64,000 nucleotides of DNA from Methanothrix harundinacea (GTDB lineage Archaea > Halobacteriota > Methanosarcinia > Methanotrichales > Methanotrichaceae): positions 1 through 64,000 of the forward strand of contig DAXT01000005.1 of NCBI GenBank assembly GCA_002506535.1, written 5' to 3'. Of the stretch, positions 8,093-16,475 are shown piece by piece; the stretch's first letter is position 1; the number at the start of each line of letters is the position of its first letter. Position numbers and translations under genes: made by a program. Below the pieces are notes generated by a model. That model was not told the origin of the DNA. It did no database searches and was given only the letters and a program-made list of their open reading frames with translations.

Positions 8093-8120
8093 GATCGATA
8101 CCGTCAGATCGATACCGTCA
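8093..8120. repeat. 14-bp tandem duplication
   Basis: The unit gatcgataccgtca occurs twice without a gap (8093-8106 and 8107-8120). The second copy contains the stop codon of the truncated rubrerythrin gene, so the duplication may be linked to the loss of that gene's 3' half. Confidence 0.85.
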
Positions 8121-8363
8121 CCTCATCTCCCGCAGGGATGAGAGGGCACGATCGACCCGCCCTCGGATCTCTGCGACCAGAAGCTCGTTCTCCTCGATTT
8201 TCCTTCTCCGGTCGGCGGTCTCGGCGAAGATGGCGGAGATCTGCTCGTACCCCTCCTTCTTGGCCTGGGAGGCGAAGAAGTTGTACCGGTTTCTCGCCTG
8301 GGATTCTCCCGCAAAGGCGGTGAGGATGTTCTTCTCGGTCTGGGTTCCTTTCAAGCTCTTCAT
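8118..8363 (-). CDS. Truncated rubrerythrin (N-terminal half only)
   Basis: From ATG 8363 the first about 50 residues are typical rubrerythrin: MKSLKGTQTEKNILTAFAGE, SQARNRYNFFASQAKKEGYE and ISAIFAETA. Rubrerythrins use a four-helix diiron centre to reduce hydrogen peroxide, but here only the first helix pair and its glutamates are present. The sequence then changes to an unrelated charged helix (EENELLVAEIRGRVDRAL) and stops at 81 residues instead of about 140-190. The later diiron ligands and rubredoxin-like domain are absent. No continuation was found in the other frames, so this is a deletion or replacement rather than a simple frameshift. It is probably not an active peroxidase. Confidence 0.75.
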   Translation of the reverse strand: MKSLKGTQTEKNILTAFAGESQARNRYNFFASQAKKEGYEQISAIFAETADRRRKIEENELLVAEIRGRVDRALSSLREMR

Positions 8364-8570
8364 ATTCGTACGCTCCGAGGGTAGCTTCAACTTTGGGATT
8401 AATAAAAATCTCGGAAGGTGGAGTGGGGGATAAACCTCATCCCTTCCCGGATGCATAGCTTGGGAGAGAGCGAGTCATATGTGATCTTGAACCCCCATGA
8501 AATGTCGGGGGAAAAAATAAGCAAGTCGCCCTCCGCTTCCAGAAGAAGGCGACCGGATCGGGGCGTCCCC

Positions 8571-9380
8571 TTATCTACGGCAGCATCCGACGGCCCACTT
8601 GCACCACCATTTGCAGTTGCAGGTGCAACAGGCAGCCTTTGCCACGAAACAGCCGCCACATCTCACAGCCAGACATCCGAGGTATGCGGACCAACCGGTC
8701 TTGGGACAGGTGACAAGAGCGTTGACGCATGGCGATGCGCACTTCTTCAGCTCCTGCAGCATACAGGATCCCCAGCTATTTGTCTCGACCATTTCAAGCC
8801 TAGCGGCCATCGCGCCGGTGGTCGTATCCCGTATGCTGGTTTGCACAGCCTGGTATTCTATCACTCTGTCGAAGTTGCCGCAAGGAGCTACCAGGTTAAA
8901 GGTGTAATCCTCTTTGCAGCCGTCCTCCGTCTCCAGTCTGACCCTGACCAACGCTCCCAGATCTCTTCTGTCAGCGCTGATGTAATCCTGGACCTCAAGG
9001 GTCATGGTCTGCTGTACGATTTCTCCATCGTCCATCATCACCCGGTAGGTCTCGACTATTCCGAAGAAGTTTTCGTCTCCTGTCAGCGGTTCGAAGCCCC
9101 TTTCCATGAGGTTATCGCTGGCCAACCTCATCAGGCTGTCCGCTTCCTTCAAGTTGGCGAAATCCTCGGATACCGCCGAACGGCTTAGAATCTCTGAGCT
9201 TACCAGGCTCATCTCGGTATCTGGCAAGACTTCAGTTTCGTCCAATACCTCCGGTTCCGGCACGGCCTCTGGAGGAGCTAGGGAGATATCCATAGACTCG
9301 TTCTCCTGGCCAGCTGCGGTCATGATCACTGTTGCGACGATGGTCAAAAATACCAGTAAAGTCACGGCGTTCAGTTTCAT
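8571..9380 (-). CDS. Exported protein with a 14-cysteine C-terminal domain, bacteriocin-precursor-like
   Basis: A 269-residue protein. Residues 1-24 are a signal peptide. Residues about 70-200 form an alpha/beta domain with two cysteines. Residues 206-267 carry 14 cysteines in 62 positions (206, 214, 218, 225, 236, 241, 244, 251, 252, 254, 256, 260, 266, 267), with Trp and Lys between them and GCCRR at the end. The layout of a long N-terminal part and a compact cysteine-rich C-terminal peptide resembles the halocin C8 precursor of haloarchaea, in which the N-terminal part gives immunity and the C-terminal part is the antimicrobial peptide. That link is inference from layout and cysteine pattern. 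ATG 9380 has a good Shine-Dalgarno sequence (ggagg, eight bases upstream). No processing protease or dedicated transporter is adjacent. A metal-binding or structural cysteine cluster is the main alternative. Confidence 0.75.
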   Translation of the reverse strand: MKLNAVTLLVFLTIVATVIMTAAGQENESMDISLAPPEAVPEPEVLDETEVLPDTEMSLVSSEILSRSAVSEDFANLKEADSLMRLASDNLMERGFEPLTGDENFFGIVETYRVMMDDGEIVQQTMTLEVQDYISADRRDLGALVRVRLETEDGCKEDYTFNLVAPCGNFDRVIEYQAVQTSIRDTTTGAMAARLEMVETNSWGSCMLQELKKCASPCVNALVTCPKTGWSAYLGCLAVRCGGCFVAKAACCTCNCKWWCKWAVGCCRR

Positions 9381-9658
9381 CTCTACAACCTCCGAACTGT
9401 CATCTCTTATTACAGAGATAAATACTTTTCCAGGATTGCAAGTATTTATTATAATTTATTTTATAATAATATATAAAGTTAATAGGCTTATTTCGTCAAT
9501 TGAGATTAAAGACAAAATCATCTACGCCCTGGTCGAGCTGGAGTGCCTTTTCGACCTCGCTCGCCTTAAGAACGGGCTGGAGAACGCCGTAAACAGGCGG
9601 TTTTTCCTCCTGACTTACAATTCGCTTCATCCCCGACTGATAGATCGAATTCTGGCCC

Positions 9659-9748
9659 ATGCAGGTCAAAATAATATATACAGATCATGTCGAGGACCGT
9701 CCTGAATGGATCGAAGTAATTCTGGAAAGCCAGCCTCGTATCGCTTAA
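9659..9748 (+). pseudogene. Remnant of a DUF4258-like small protein
   Basis: A 29-codon frame starting MQVKIIYTDHVEDRPEWIEV resembles the first strand and helix (I-x-Y/F-T-x-H-x-x-x-R) of DUF4258-type proteins but stops at 9748, about a third of the family's length. It lies 33 bases before a frameshifted HicB gene. The match is short, so it is a suggestion only. Confidence 0.35.
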
Positions 9749-9780
9749 CCGAGTACCCGAATCTCAACGCAGAATAATCG

Positions 9781-9962
9781 AGAGATTAAGGCCGAGTTCA
9801 ACGTCCTGGTAGGACGGACGAGGATGGATGCCGCGTAGCTTCTGTCCCCTCCCTCCCCGGATGCCATACCCAGGCGAAGGGCCTCGATGAGCTCATCAGG
9901 CGGACGAAGGAGGCGATTGAGTTCTACCTCGAAGCCGTCCAACAGAACGAACCGGCGGATTA
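9781..9962 (+). pseudogene. HicB-type antitoxin, frameshifted
   Basis: The first frame gives IKAEFNVLVGR; from 9816 the +2-shifted frame gives DEDGCRVASVPSLPGCH, then TQAKGLDELIRRTKEAIEFY and LEAVQQNE, ending at TAG 9960-9962. Joined, this is the complete HicB antitoxin core, a protein that neutralises the HicA RNase and represses its own operon. The shift lies at about 9806-9816, and no standard start codon is left in the first frame. No hicA gene is next to it. With the 9659 fragment it marks a decayed toxin-antitoxin site. Confidence 0.65.
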
Positions 9963-10118
9963 GATCTCCTCTGAAGTCCTTCACGATTAATTAAGACATT
10001 TTTATACCAACACCGATAAATATCATCTCATCCAATATTTATTCCAGCCAAAAGCCCTTGAGCTCTCGATTTTCGCGGGGGCTTTTCGATTCGATCAGAC
10101 TTTTGGAGGCGGCTCGCC

Positions 10119-12068
10119 TTGGCTCTAGATCCGGAAGATAAAAGCTCAGAATTTATGGAGTTGAAGAAGCGTTGGCCTAAGAAGTTCTGGCCCGAGATCG
10201 CCATCTTCGAGCGGATCCACCCAGGGGACCGGATCTTCGTCGGGACCGGCTGTGGCGAGCCCCAGCACCTCGTCGGAGCCCTGAAGAGGTACGTCGAGCG
10301 GAGGCCCAACTCCCTCATGGGCGCCGAGATGATCCACGTCTGGACCCTGGGGATTGCTCCTTGCGCCGAGGAGCAGTTCCGGGAGAACTTCCGGCTCAAC
10401 TCCTTCTTCGTCGGCTCCCGCAGCAGGGAGGCGATCAACCGGGGGGACGCCGACTACACTCCCATATTCCTCTCAGAGGTCCCGGACCTATTCCGCCAGG
10501 GAGCGATCCCCATCGACGTCGCCCTCGTCCAGACCTCGCCCCCCGACCGCCACGGCCTCATGAGCCTGGGGATCTCCGTCGACATCGTCAAAGCGGCGGT
10601 GGAAGCTGCTGCCATAGTCGTCGCCCAGATAAACCCCAGGATGCCCCGGATCCCCGGCGACGGCTTCGTCTCCGTCGAGGACGTCGACCATCTCGTCTAC
10701 TGCGACGAGCCCCTCCTGGAGTACCACGACCCCGTCCCCGGCGATATCGCCCGGAGGATCGGAGGCTACGTCGCCCGGATCGTCGAGGACGGCTCCACCA
10801 TCCAGGTCGGCTACGGCTCCGTCCCCAACGCCGTCCTCGCCAGCCTCGGCGACAAAAAGCACCTTGGGGTCCATACCGAGCTCTTCACCGACGGCCTGGC
10901 GGATCTGATGAAGTCAGGGGTCGTCGACAACACCAGAAAGACGATCGACCGGGGCAAGGCCGTCGCCTCCTTCTCCATGGGGACCGCCGCTACCTATGAA
11001 TTCCTGGACAATAACCCCCTCGTCGAGTTCAGGTCGATAGACTACACCAACAGCCCTCTTGTGATCGCCAGGAACAGGAGGATGACGGCGATAAATAGCT
11101 GCATCGAGATCGACCTCTCGGGTCAGGCGACGGCCGAGTCCCTGGGGGGCGTCCACTACAGCGGCATCGGCGGCCAGGCCGACTTCATGAGGGGCTCGGT
11201 TCTCTCGCCAGGCGGAAGGTCGATCCTCGCTTTGCCTTCAACTGCCGACGGCGGGAGAGCTTCGAGGATCGTCCCCACCCTCAAGCCCGGTTCCGGCGTC
11301 ACCCTCGGCCGGGGGGACGTCCACTACGTGGTCACCGAGCACGGTATCGCCTACCTCCACGCCAAAAACCTCCGGGAGAGGGCGATGGACCTCATCGCCA
11401 TCTCCCACCCCGACCACAGAACCTGGCTAGTCGAGGAGGCGAAGAGGCTGGGGCTGATATACGCCGATCAGGCCTACGTCCCCGGCGAGGCCGGGATCTA
11501 CCCTGAGGGGCTCGAGATCCGGCGGACGACGAAGACGGGCCTTTCGATCCTCCTGCGCCCCGTCAAGATCACCGACGAATCGCTCCTGAAGGATTTCTTC
11601 CACGCCCTCTCCGACGAAAGCCTCTACAGCAGGTTCATGACGGCGAAAAAAGAGCTCTCCCACCGGTGGCTCCAGGAGTACGCCGTCGTCGACTATTCTA
11701 AGAAGATGGTGATCCTGGCGGTGGTGGAAGAAGGTAAGGCCGGACGGGAGGAGGTCGTCGGGATGGGCCAGTACAGCCTCCTGGGCGAGTCGATGACCGC
11801 CGAGGTCGCCTACGTGGTGAGGGACGACTTCCAGAGAAAAGGGGTGGGTAGAGAGCTTCTCGCCCGCCTCACCGTCCTCGCCAAGAGGCAGGGGCTTCTC
11901 GGGTTCGTCGCCGAGGTCTTATCCACCAACGCGCCGATCTTCAGGATGTTCCAGAGGATGGGCTTCGTTCTGGAGAAGGTCTGGGAGGAGGACGGGGTCT
12001 GCGAGATGAGGGCAAGCTTCGACGATCCTGCCGGGAAGGTCGGGATCGATGGGCCAGGCCAGGGTTGA
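10119..12068 (+). CDS. Acyl-CoA hydrolase/CoA-transferase fused to a GNAT acetyltransferase domain
   Basis: A 649-residue protein. Residues about 15-460 are an acetyl-CoA hydrolase/transferase of the Cat1/4-hydroxybutyrate CoA-transferase type (GTGCGEPQHLV, QTSPPDRHG, GYGSVPNAVL, GVHTELFTDG, EHGIAYL). The HTEL glutamate is the likely CoA-carrying residue. Residues about 470-625 are a GNAT domain with an acetyl-CoA-binding turn (DDFQRKGVGRELL). Such fusions are thought to couple acyl-CoA chemistry with protein acetylation; the real substrates are unknown. TTG 10119 was chosen because ggagg lies ten bases before it, while the first ATG (10155) has none. In an acetate-using methanogen a role in acetyl-CoA/acetate exchange is plausible. 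Confidence 0.9.
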   Translation: MALDPEDKSSEFMELKKRWPKKFWPEIAIFERIHPGDRIFVGTGCGEPQHLVGALKRYVERRPNSLMGAEMIHVWTLGIAPCAEEQFRENFRLNSFFVGSRSREAINRGDADYTPIFLSEVPDLFRQGAIPIDVALVQTSPPDRHGLMSLGISVDIVKAAVEAAAIVVAQINPRMPRIPGDGFVSVEDVDHLVYCDEPLLEYHDPVPGDIARRIGGYVARIVEDGSTIQVGYGSVPNAVLASLGDKKHLGVHTELFTDGLADLMKSGVVDNTRKTIDRGKAVASFSMGTAATYEFLDNNPLVEFRSIDYTNSPLVIARNRRMTAINSCIEIDLSGQATAESLGGVHYSGIGGQADFMRGSVLSPGGRSILALPSTADGGRASRIVPTLKPGSGVTLGRGDVHYVVTEHGIAYLHAKNLRERAMDLIAISHPDHRTWLVEEAKRLGLIYADQAYVPGEAGIYPEGLEIRRTTKTGLSILLRPVKITDESLLKDFFHALSDESLYSRFMTAKKELSHRWLQEYAVVDYSKKMVILAVVEEGKAGREEVVGMGQYSLLGESMTAEVAYVVRDDFQRKGVGRELLARLTVLAKRQGLLGFVAEVLSTNAPIFRMFQRMGFVLEKVWEEDGVCEMRASFDDPAGKVGIDGPGQG

Positions 12069-12071
12069 GGG

Positions 12072-12101
12072 GCGGCCCCTTTTTTTAAAAAAAGTGGCCG
12101 C
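12072..12101 (+). terminator. Hairpin with T run after the CoA-transferase gene
   Basis: gcggcc (12072-12077) and ggccgc (12096-12101) flank a self-complementary centre with seven T followed by seven A. It lies directly after the TGA of the CoA-transferase/GNAT gene and can work for transcripts from either side. Confidence 0.65.
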
Positions 12102-12176
12102 ACCGGTCTTCTTCGCCGGGGCGGCCGGTCTTGAAGGCTCACGAGGCTGATGGCCCGAGAGGCTCGCCCTTGGCCG

Positions 12177-13826
12177 TTACGATCCTAATCTCCCCGGCCA
12201 CCCTCTCAGCTTATCGAGGACCGCCTCCTCCTGCTGGAGGTCGACGTCCCCTATCTCCTTCATCTCCACTTCGAAGTAGTTGCCGAAGAGCTCGAAGAGG
12301 TTTCGATAGGGCTGCGATACCGTCAGGGGGGAGGAAGTCCTCTCCCATCTGCCTAGCTCGATGGGCCTGGGGACGAGGATGCCTACCTCTTCGGTGACCG
12401 ACGGCTCCACCGGCCCGTCCATCTCCAGGGCCTCCCTCTCGTCAGCGATCCAGTTCTTCAGAAGGTCTGCGTACCTGGAAAGCAGTATCGCTTTTCTGAT
12501 GCCGTCGTTATCGTAGAAGTCACCTTCCGCTTCGGGGAAGATCACCGTCGCCTCGTCGCCGTCGAAGGTCCCGTTCCGGTCCGTATAGCTGACGGCCAGG
12601 GTCAGCTCACCGTCATTGGATACCTCTTCCAGCTTGAGGAGGATGATCCCGCCCTTTACCATCCCCTCCTCGGCCCTGGAGGGGAAGAGGGTATTGACCT
12701 TCATGATCTCGCCCGTCGCCTCGTCCGCCTCCGGCGACCCGTAGACCTTCTCTATCCTGTAGCCTGGAGCATCGAGCCGGAGGAGGAGGTCGAAGACGAG
12801 GGGGGTCACCATGAACTCGAACTCCTCGTCCATCCTCTCAGAAAACTCCGCCGCCGAGTGGACCGAATAGTAGTTGGCACCCCGGACCGCAGATATACTC
12901 TCCACCAGCTCCGTGTTGAAGTCGAGCCCCACCCCGATGATGGTGGTGTAGATCCCCTTCCGGGCGTTATCCTGGAGGATGCCGGATAGCCCCCCCTCTT
13001 CCGTCTCCCCCAGGTTCGGCATCGCGTCGGTGATGAAGATGATCCTGTTCTCCCGCTGCGACGGATCGATCTCGGCGTATCTTCCAAAGGACGCCGTCCC
13101 CTTCTTCATCCCCGCCTCCATATTCGTCCCGCCGTATTCCTCGATCTCCAGGATCGCCTCTTTCACGGCGTCGAGGTCCTTATCCTCCACCTTCGTCAGC
13201 GGCTCGACGACGTAAGCCTCGTCGCTGAAGACGACGAGGCCGAAGCGGTCGTCACCTTCGAGGTGGCCCAAAATCTCCACCACCGCCTCGTCTGCGATCT
13301 CCATCTTAGTCTTTCCCGAGCTGTCATCCTCGTGGATATCGATCCTTTCTGCGAACTGGTCGTAGTAGTAGCTGCTGAAGGGGCTTCCCATCGACCCGGA
13401 GTAGTCGAGGACGACGACCAGGTTCAGCTTCTTTCTAGAGAAGTCGGCGACGCCGGAGTTGAGGCCGACGGATAGATAGCGCTGCAGCTCGCCGGATATG
13501 GGGTCCCTCGATACGGCGGCGCTGTAAGAGGGGCAGAAGAGCTTCTGGCACTCTTCCAACTGGCCGGTATCGAAGCGGTAGTCGTAGAAGAGCCCTTCGT
13601 AGGTGACGTCCGTCGGGAGGGGCATGAAGCCCTCCTTTATATTCTCCCGGAAGTTCTCCACGTCCTTGGCTCCCCCGACGGCGAAGCCTATGGAGGGGCT
13701 GGCGGTCGGGGCCGGGACGAGGCTGTACATCACCGGAGCGCCTAACCCAGACCCCGTGGGGCTTAGAGACTTGCCGATCCCCGGCCCTCCCATCATCGCC
13801 TCCTCGGCGACCCATCCCTCTGTCAC
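12177..13826 (-). CDS. VWA-domain exported protein, main frame (5' part in another frame)
   Basis: The 549-codon frame carries a von Willebrand factor A domain with the MIDAS motif DYSGS (141-145), FGLVVFSDEA and an ITDAMPNLGE turn, followed by a beta-rich domain. VWA domains bind ligands through a metal ion and often act in surface or chaperone complexes. The frame is open upstream of its GTG at 13826 and encodes more of the same protein (YSGWYQAEWVGDYEVWF, TLDGSKSETVRFEV) as far as a nine-C tract at 13996-14004. There it loses register with the signal-peptide part. With one base fewer in the tract the two parts become a single protein of about 700 residues. It lies directly behind the VIT/VWA gene in the same direction. 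Confidence 0.75.
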   Translation of the reverse strand: MTEGWVAEEAMMGGPGIGKSLSPTGSGLGAPVMYSLVPAPTASPSIGFAVGGAKDVENFRENIKEGFMPLPTDVTYEGLFYDYRFDTGQLEECQKLFCPSYSAAVSRDPISGELQRYLSVGLNSGVADFSRKKLNLVVVLDYSGSMGSPFSSYYYDQFAERIDIHEDDSSGKTKMEIADEAVVEILGHLEGDDRFGLVVFSDEAYVVEPLTKVEDKDLDAVKEAILEIEEYGGTNMEAGMKKGTASFGRYAEIDPSQRENRIIFITDAMPNLGETEEGGLSGILQDNARKGIYTTIIGVGLDFNTELVESISAVRGANYYSVHSAAEFSERMDEEFEFMVTPLVFDLLLRLDAPGYRIEKVYGSPEADEATGEIMKVNTLFPSRAEEGMVKGGIILLKLEEVSNDGELTLAVSYTDRNGTFDGDEATVIFPEAEGDFYDNDGIRKAILLSRYADLLKNWIADEREALEMDGPVEPSVTEEVGILVPRPIELGRWERTSSPLTVSQPYRNLFELFGNYFEVEMKEIGDVDLQQEEAVLDKLRGWPGRLGS

Positions 13827-13911
13827 CTCGAACCTGACGGTCTCGCTCTTGGACCCGTCCAGGGTGAACCAGACCTCGTAATCCCCGACCCACTCGGCCT
13901 GGTACCAGCCG

Positions 13912-14277
13912 CTATAGAGGCGGCCCGCCTCTACATCTCCCGAAGTGAGGAGGTGGGCCGTCCCCGTGGGGTACCGGCAGAAGAGCTGGAGATCTCCCCC
14001 CCCCAGAAGGGGCCATCATCACCCTCGCCCAGGCGCCCATGGGGATCTCCAGGGCGGTCTTCCTCTCCATCCCGCTGATGTCAGAGATCCATATCCCTTC
14101 AGCCTCCCCAACAGCCCCCTCCATGGAGATCTCCTCGGGCGAGGCGGGCGGTTCAAAGCTGTACCATTCTCCTCCTCCGGCGCCATCGTCTCCCCAGGGC
14201 AGGTCCGTCCCGAAGGCTCCGACGGTGGAGGTGATGACCGCAGCCACCAGAAATGATAAAATATATATCCTCTTCAT
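13912..14277 (-). CDS. 5' part of the frameshifted VWA gene (signal peptide end)
   Basis: From ATG 14277 this frame gives a signal peptide (MKRIYILSFLVAAVITSTVG) and a Gly/Glu-rich mature start, then reaches GGG codons made by the nine-G tract (minus strand) and ends 30 codons later in shadow sequence at 13912. A Shine-Dalgarno sequence (aaggag) nine bases upstream supports ATG 14277 over TTG 14295 and ATG 14286. The start lies 15 bases beyond the stop of the upstream VIT/VWA gene, so the two are one transcription unit. In the present state only a short secreted peptide would be made. Confidence 0.7.
   Translation of the reverse strand: MKRIYILSFLVAAVITSTVGAFGTDLPWGDDGAGGGEWYSFEPPASPEEISMEGAVGEAEGIWISDISGMERKTALEIPMGAWARVMMAPSGGGRSPALLPVPHGDGPPPHFGRCRGGPPL
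13996..14004. repeat. Nine-C homopolymer at a frameshift
   Basis: Nine C on the plus strand (nine G in the coding strand). With eight, codons run MMAPSGGGDLQLFCRYP and stay in register with the VWA frame; with nine they enter a shadow frame and stop. Such tracts slip easily in replication and in sequencing. Confidence 0.85.
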
Positions 14278-14291
14278 AAAATCCATCTCCT

Positions 14292-16475
14292 TCAAACTTC
14301 GACCACCTCGTAGATCGCTCCGTCCACGACGACGATCACCCTCTCGCCCAGGGCGAAGTAGCCGCCGAGGCGGGGGCGATCCGAGATGAGGTCGAAGTAC
14401 TCGTCAGATAGGAACCGGACCTTCACCGTCTCCATCTCCGTCCCTTCGAAGGCGGTATCGATCCAGGTCCCGTTTCGAAGGACGAAGGTCTTGGGCCCCA
14501 CCTCTCTTATGACCTCTCCGGCAGCCACCTTCGCGGAGACGGAAGCCTTCGATCCCGTCGTCGAATAGAGGGCAGACGGGACTCTATGAGGAACTTCTGC
14601 CGCTGCCATCTCTCCCTGGAAGGCGGCCTTCTCGACCGCCGAAGGGCCGTACGACGCAGCGGCAGAATCCGCCTCCATATCCCTCCGGAATTTCTGGGAG
14701 ACCGCATCCCTCCCGGAGCCGGAAAATATGTCCTCCTCATCGATCAAAAAGGAGGTGTAAGGGGTGATGATACCGTAGCGGATGCTCAGGGTTACGATGG
14801 CGTCGACGAGCTCATCCTCCTCGCCGTGGAGCCTGATCTTCCTCAGATAGCTTCCGATGGCCCTCGTCGCCCATAGCCGGGGGATGAAATCCGCCCCGCC
14901 CGCCTCGGCGAAGTATACCCCCGGGCTTTCTATGGAGACGATCCTCTCGTTGAAGGTCCCCGAGAGGGTGATCTTCGTCTCGCCTCCGGTCCGATATCTC
15001 CCCACCAGGACCAGCTGCGACCCGGCGAAGAGGTCCGGCGTACTCTCCGGGTAGATCCGGTCCGTCTCCGCAGACCCGAAATCGATGACGACGTCCGAGA
15101 GGACCGGGCTTTTGATCTTGGCATAGAATGCAGATACCGTCTCGTCTATCCTCTGGCCGGGGCGGACGTAGGCGCTGGCCCCGCCGTGGTCGGTGGAGAG
15201 CTGGTCGAGGAGGTCGGTATCGACGTCATCCCCCACCCCGAAGGTGAAGATCCGCAGGCCGTCGGGGGCCGTCTCATCGACGTTCTGGAGGATCTTCCCG
15301 GCGTCTTCCACCCCCACGGTGGCGAGGCCGTCGGTCAGGAATATCATCGTTGCAGGCCTCTGCGGGTCGGCCATCGCCGCCGCCTCCAGGAGAGCTCTGT
15401 TGATGTTGGTCCCTCCTAGAGCCGATAGGCCTCTCACAAACTCGATCCCCTCTCCCCTCTTCGAGGCGGGTTCAAGACCCCGGCTGAAGGTCTGCAGCCC
15501 CGAGCTGAAGGCGACGACGTTGAACCTGTCGGTTGGGTTGAGGCCGTCGAGGATCCGGATCGCCGCCTCCTTCGCCTCGTCGATCTTCTCCCCCTCCATG
15601 CTCCCCGAGACGTCCAGGACCAGGATCAGGTCTCTTGCGACGATATCTCCGGCCTCCACCTCCACCTTCGGGGCGGCAAGAAGCATAAAAAAGCCGTCCT
15701 CCCCCGGCTCTTTGTAGCTCAAGATGCTGATCCCCACGTCCTCGGGGCTGACGGAATAATATAGCTCAAAGTCCCGGTCCGGGAGGACGTCCTCATCCTC
15801 GAAGCTCGCGAAGGCTGAACGGTCCCCTTCCCTTTCGACGAAGACCGGGTGGCTTGGGGAGTAGACCGCCCTGATGGGAACCTGTGACCGGAGATCCACC
15901 GTCATCACCACCTCCTCCAGGGGCTTTGACGAGAACCTCTCGGTGCTGAGGGGGTAGACGTAATGGACGAGGCCGTTATCCATCGGCAGAACCTGGCTGT
16001 ACTCCAGCTCTATCCTCCTCTCCTCACCGGAAGGTATCGGAAAGACCCTCGCCTTCAGAGCCTTTCGATCAACGTACTCCAGGAGGGCTGGATCCCGGGT
16101 CCTCCTGACGATATCGGTGTAGATCTTTCGGGCCTCGTCCGCCTCCAGGATCTCGCCCCTGACGGGCTCGCCGTCGGCCCAGAGGACGAAGTCGGTGACC
16201 GCCGCCTCTTCGGGCAGGGGAAAGATGTACGTCCCCTCGGCGGTCCAGGTGAGATCGTTGAAGAACGCCTGATCGACCCTGGTGGTGGCCACCTGATCGT
16301 ATATCGTTACGTCGACGTGATGATACCTGATGGCCAGGGCCTCGTCGAGCTTCAATGCCGGCCGGTCCGGCGGCGGATCTAAGATGACGATCCCGTCTCC
16401 TCCGGCGATGGCGGTCAGGAAGATCGATCCCGCCATCAGCATCAATAGAAGATAGCAATTCTTCGTCGTCTCCAT
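14292..16475 (-). CDS. Exported VIT and VWA domain protein
   Basis: A 727-residue protein with a signal peptide (residues 1-25), a VIT domain (about 45-175: ATTRVDQAFFN, YIFPLPEEAAV, GEILEADEARK) and a VWA domain (about 280-460) with an intact MIDAS motif DVSGS (288-292), a conserved GGTNI turn and FLTDG. The family resembles inter-alpha-trypsin-inhibitor heavy chains and is common in secreted prokaryotic proteins, where VIT and VWA act together in binding; ligands are unknown. The C-terminal about 150 residues form a beta domain without membrane anchor. The ATG at 16475 is the only strong start. The next VWA gene begins 15 bases after its stop, so the products probably work together. Confidence 0.9.
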   Translation of the reverse strand: METTKNCYLLLMLMAGSIFLTAIAGGDGIVILDPPPDRPALKLDEALAIRYHHVDVTIYDQVATTRVDQAFFNDLTWTAEGTYIFPLPEEAAVTDFVLWADGEPVRGEILEADEARKIYTDIVRRTRDPALLEYVDRKALKARVFPIPSGEERRIELEYSQVLPMDNGLVHYVYPLSTERFSSKPLEEVVMTVDLRSQVPIRAVYSPSHPVFVEREGDRSAFASFEDEDVLPDRDFELYYSVSPEDVGISILSYKEPGEDGFFMLLAAPKVEVEAGDIVARDLILVLDVSGSMEGEKIDEAKEAAIRILDGLNPTDRFNVVAFSSGLQTFSRGLEPASKRGEGIEFVRGLSALGGTNINRALLEAAAMADPQRPATMIFLTDGLATVGVEDAGKILQNVDETAPDGLRIFTFGVGDDVDTDLLDQLSTDHGGASAYVRPGQRIDETVSAFYAKIKSPVLSDVVIDFGSAETDRIYPESTPDLFAGSQLVLVGRYRTGGETKITLSGTFNERIVSIESPGVYFAEAGGADFIPRLWATRAIGSYLRKIRLHGEEDELVDAIVTLSIRYGIITPYTSFLIDEEDIFSGSGRDAVSQKFRRDMEADSAAASYGPSAVEKAAFQGEMAAAEVPHRVPSALYSTTGSKASVSAKVAAGEVIREVGPKTFVLRNGTWIDTAFEGTEMETVKVRFLSDEYFDLISDRPRLGGYFALGERVIVVVDGAIYEVVEV

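Noticed and set aside
8118..8456. Longer start (residue -31) for the truncated rubrerythrin
   Set aside because: The family N-terminus MKSLKGT begins at 8363; the upstream residues do not resemble the family.
10361..10999. Second plus-strand frame inside the CoA-transferase gene
   Set aside because: Arg/Pro-rich shadow of the real frame without start signals.
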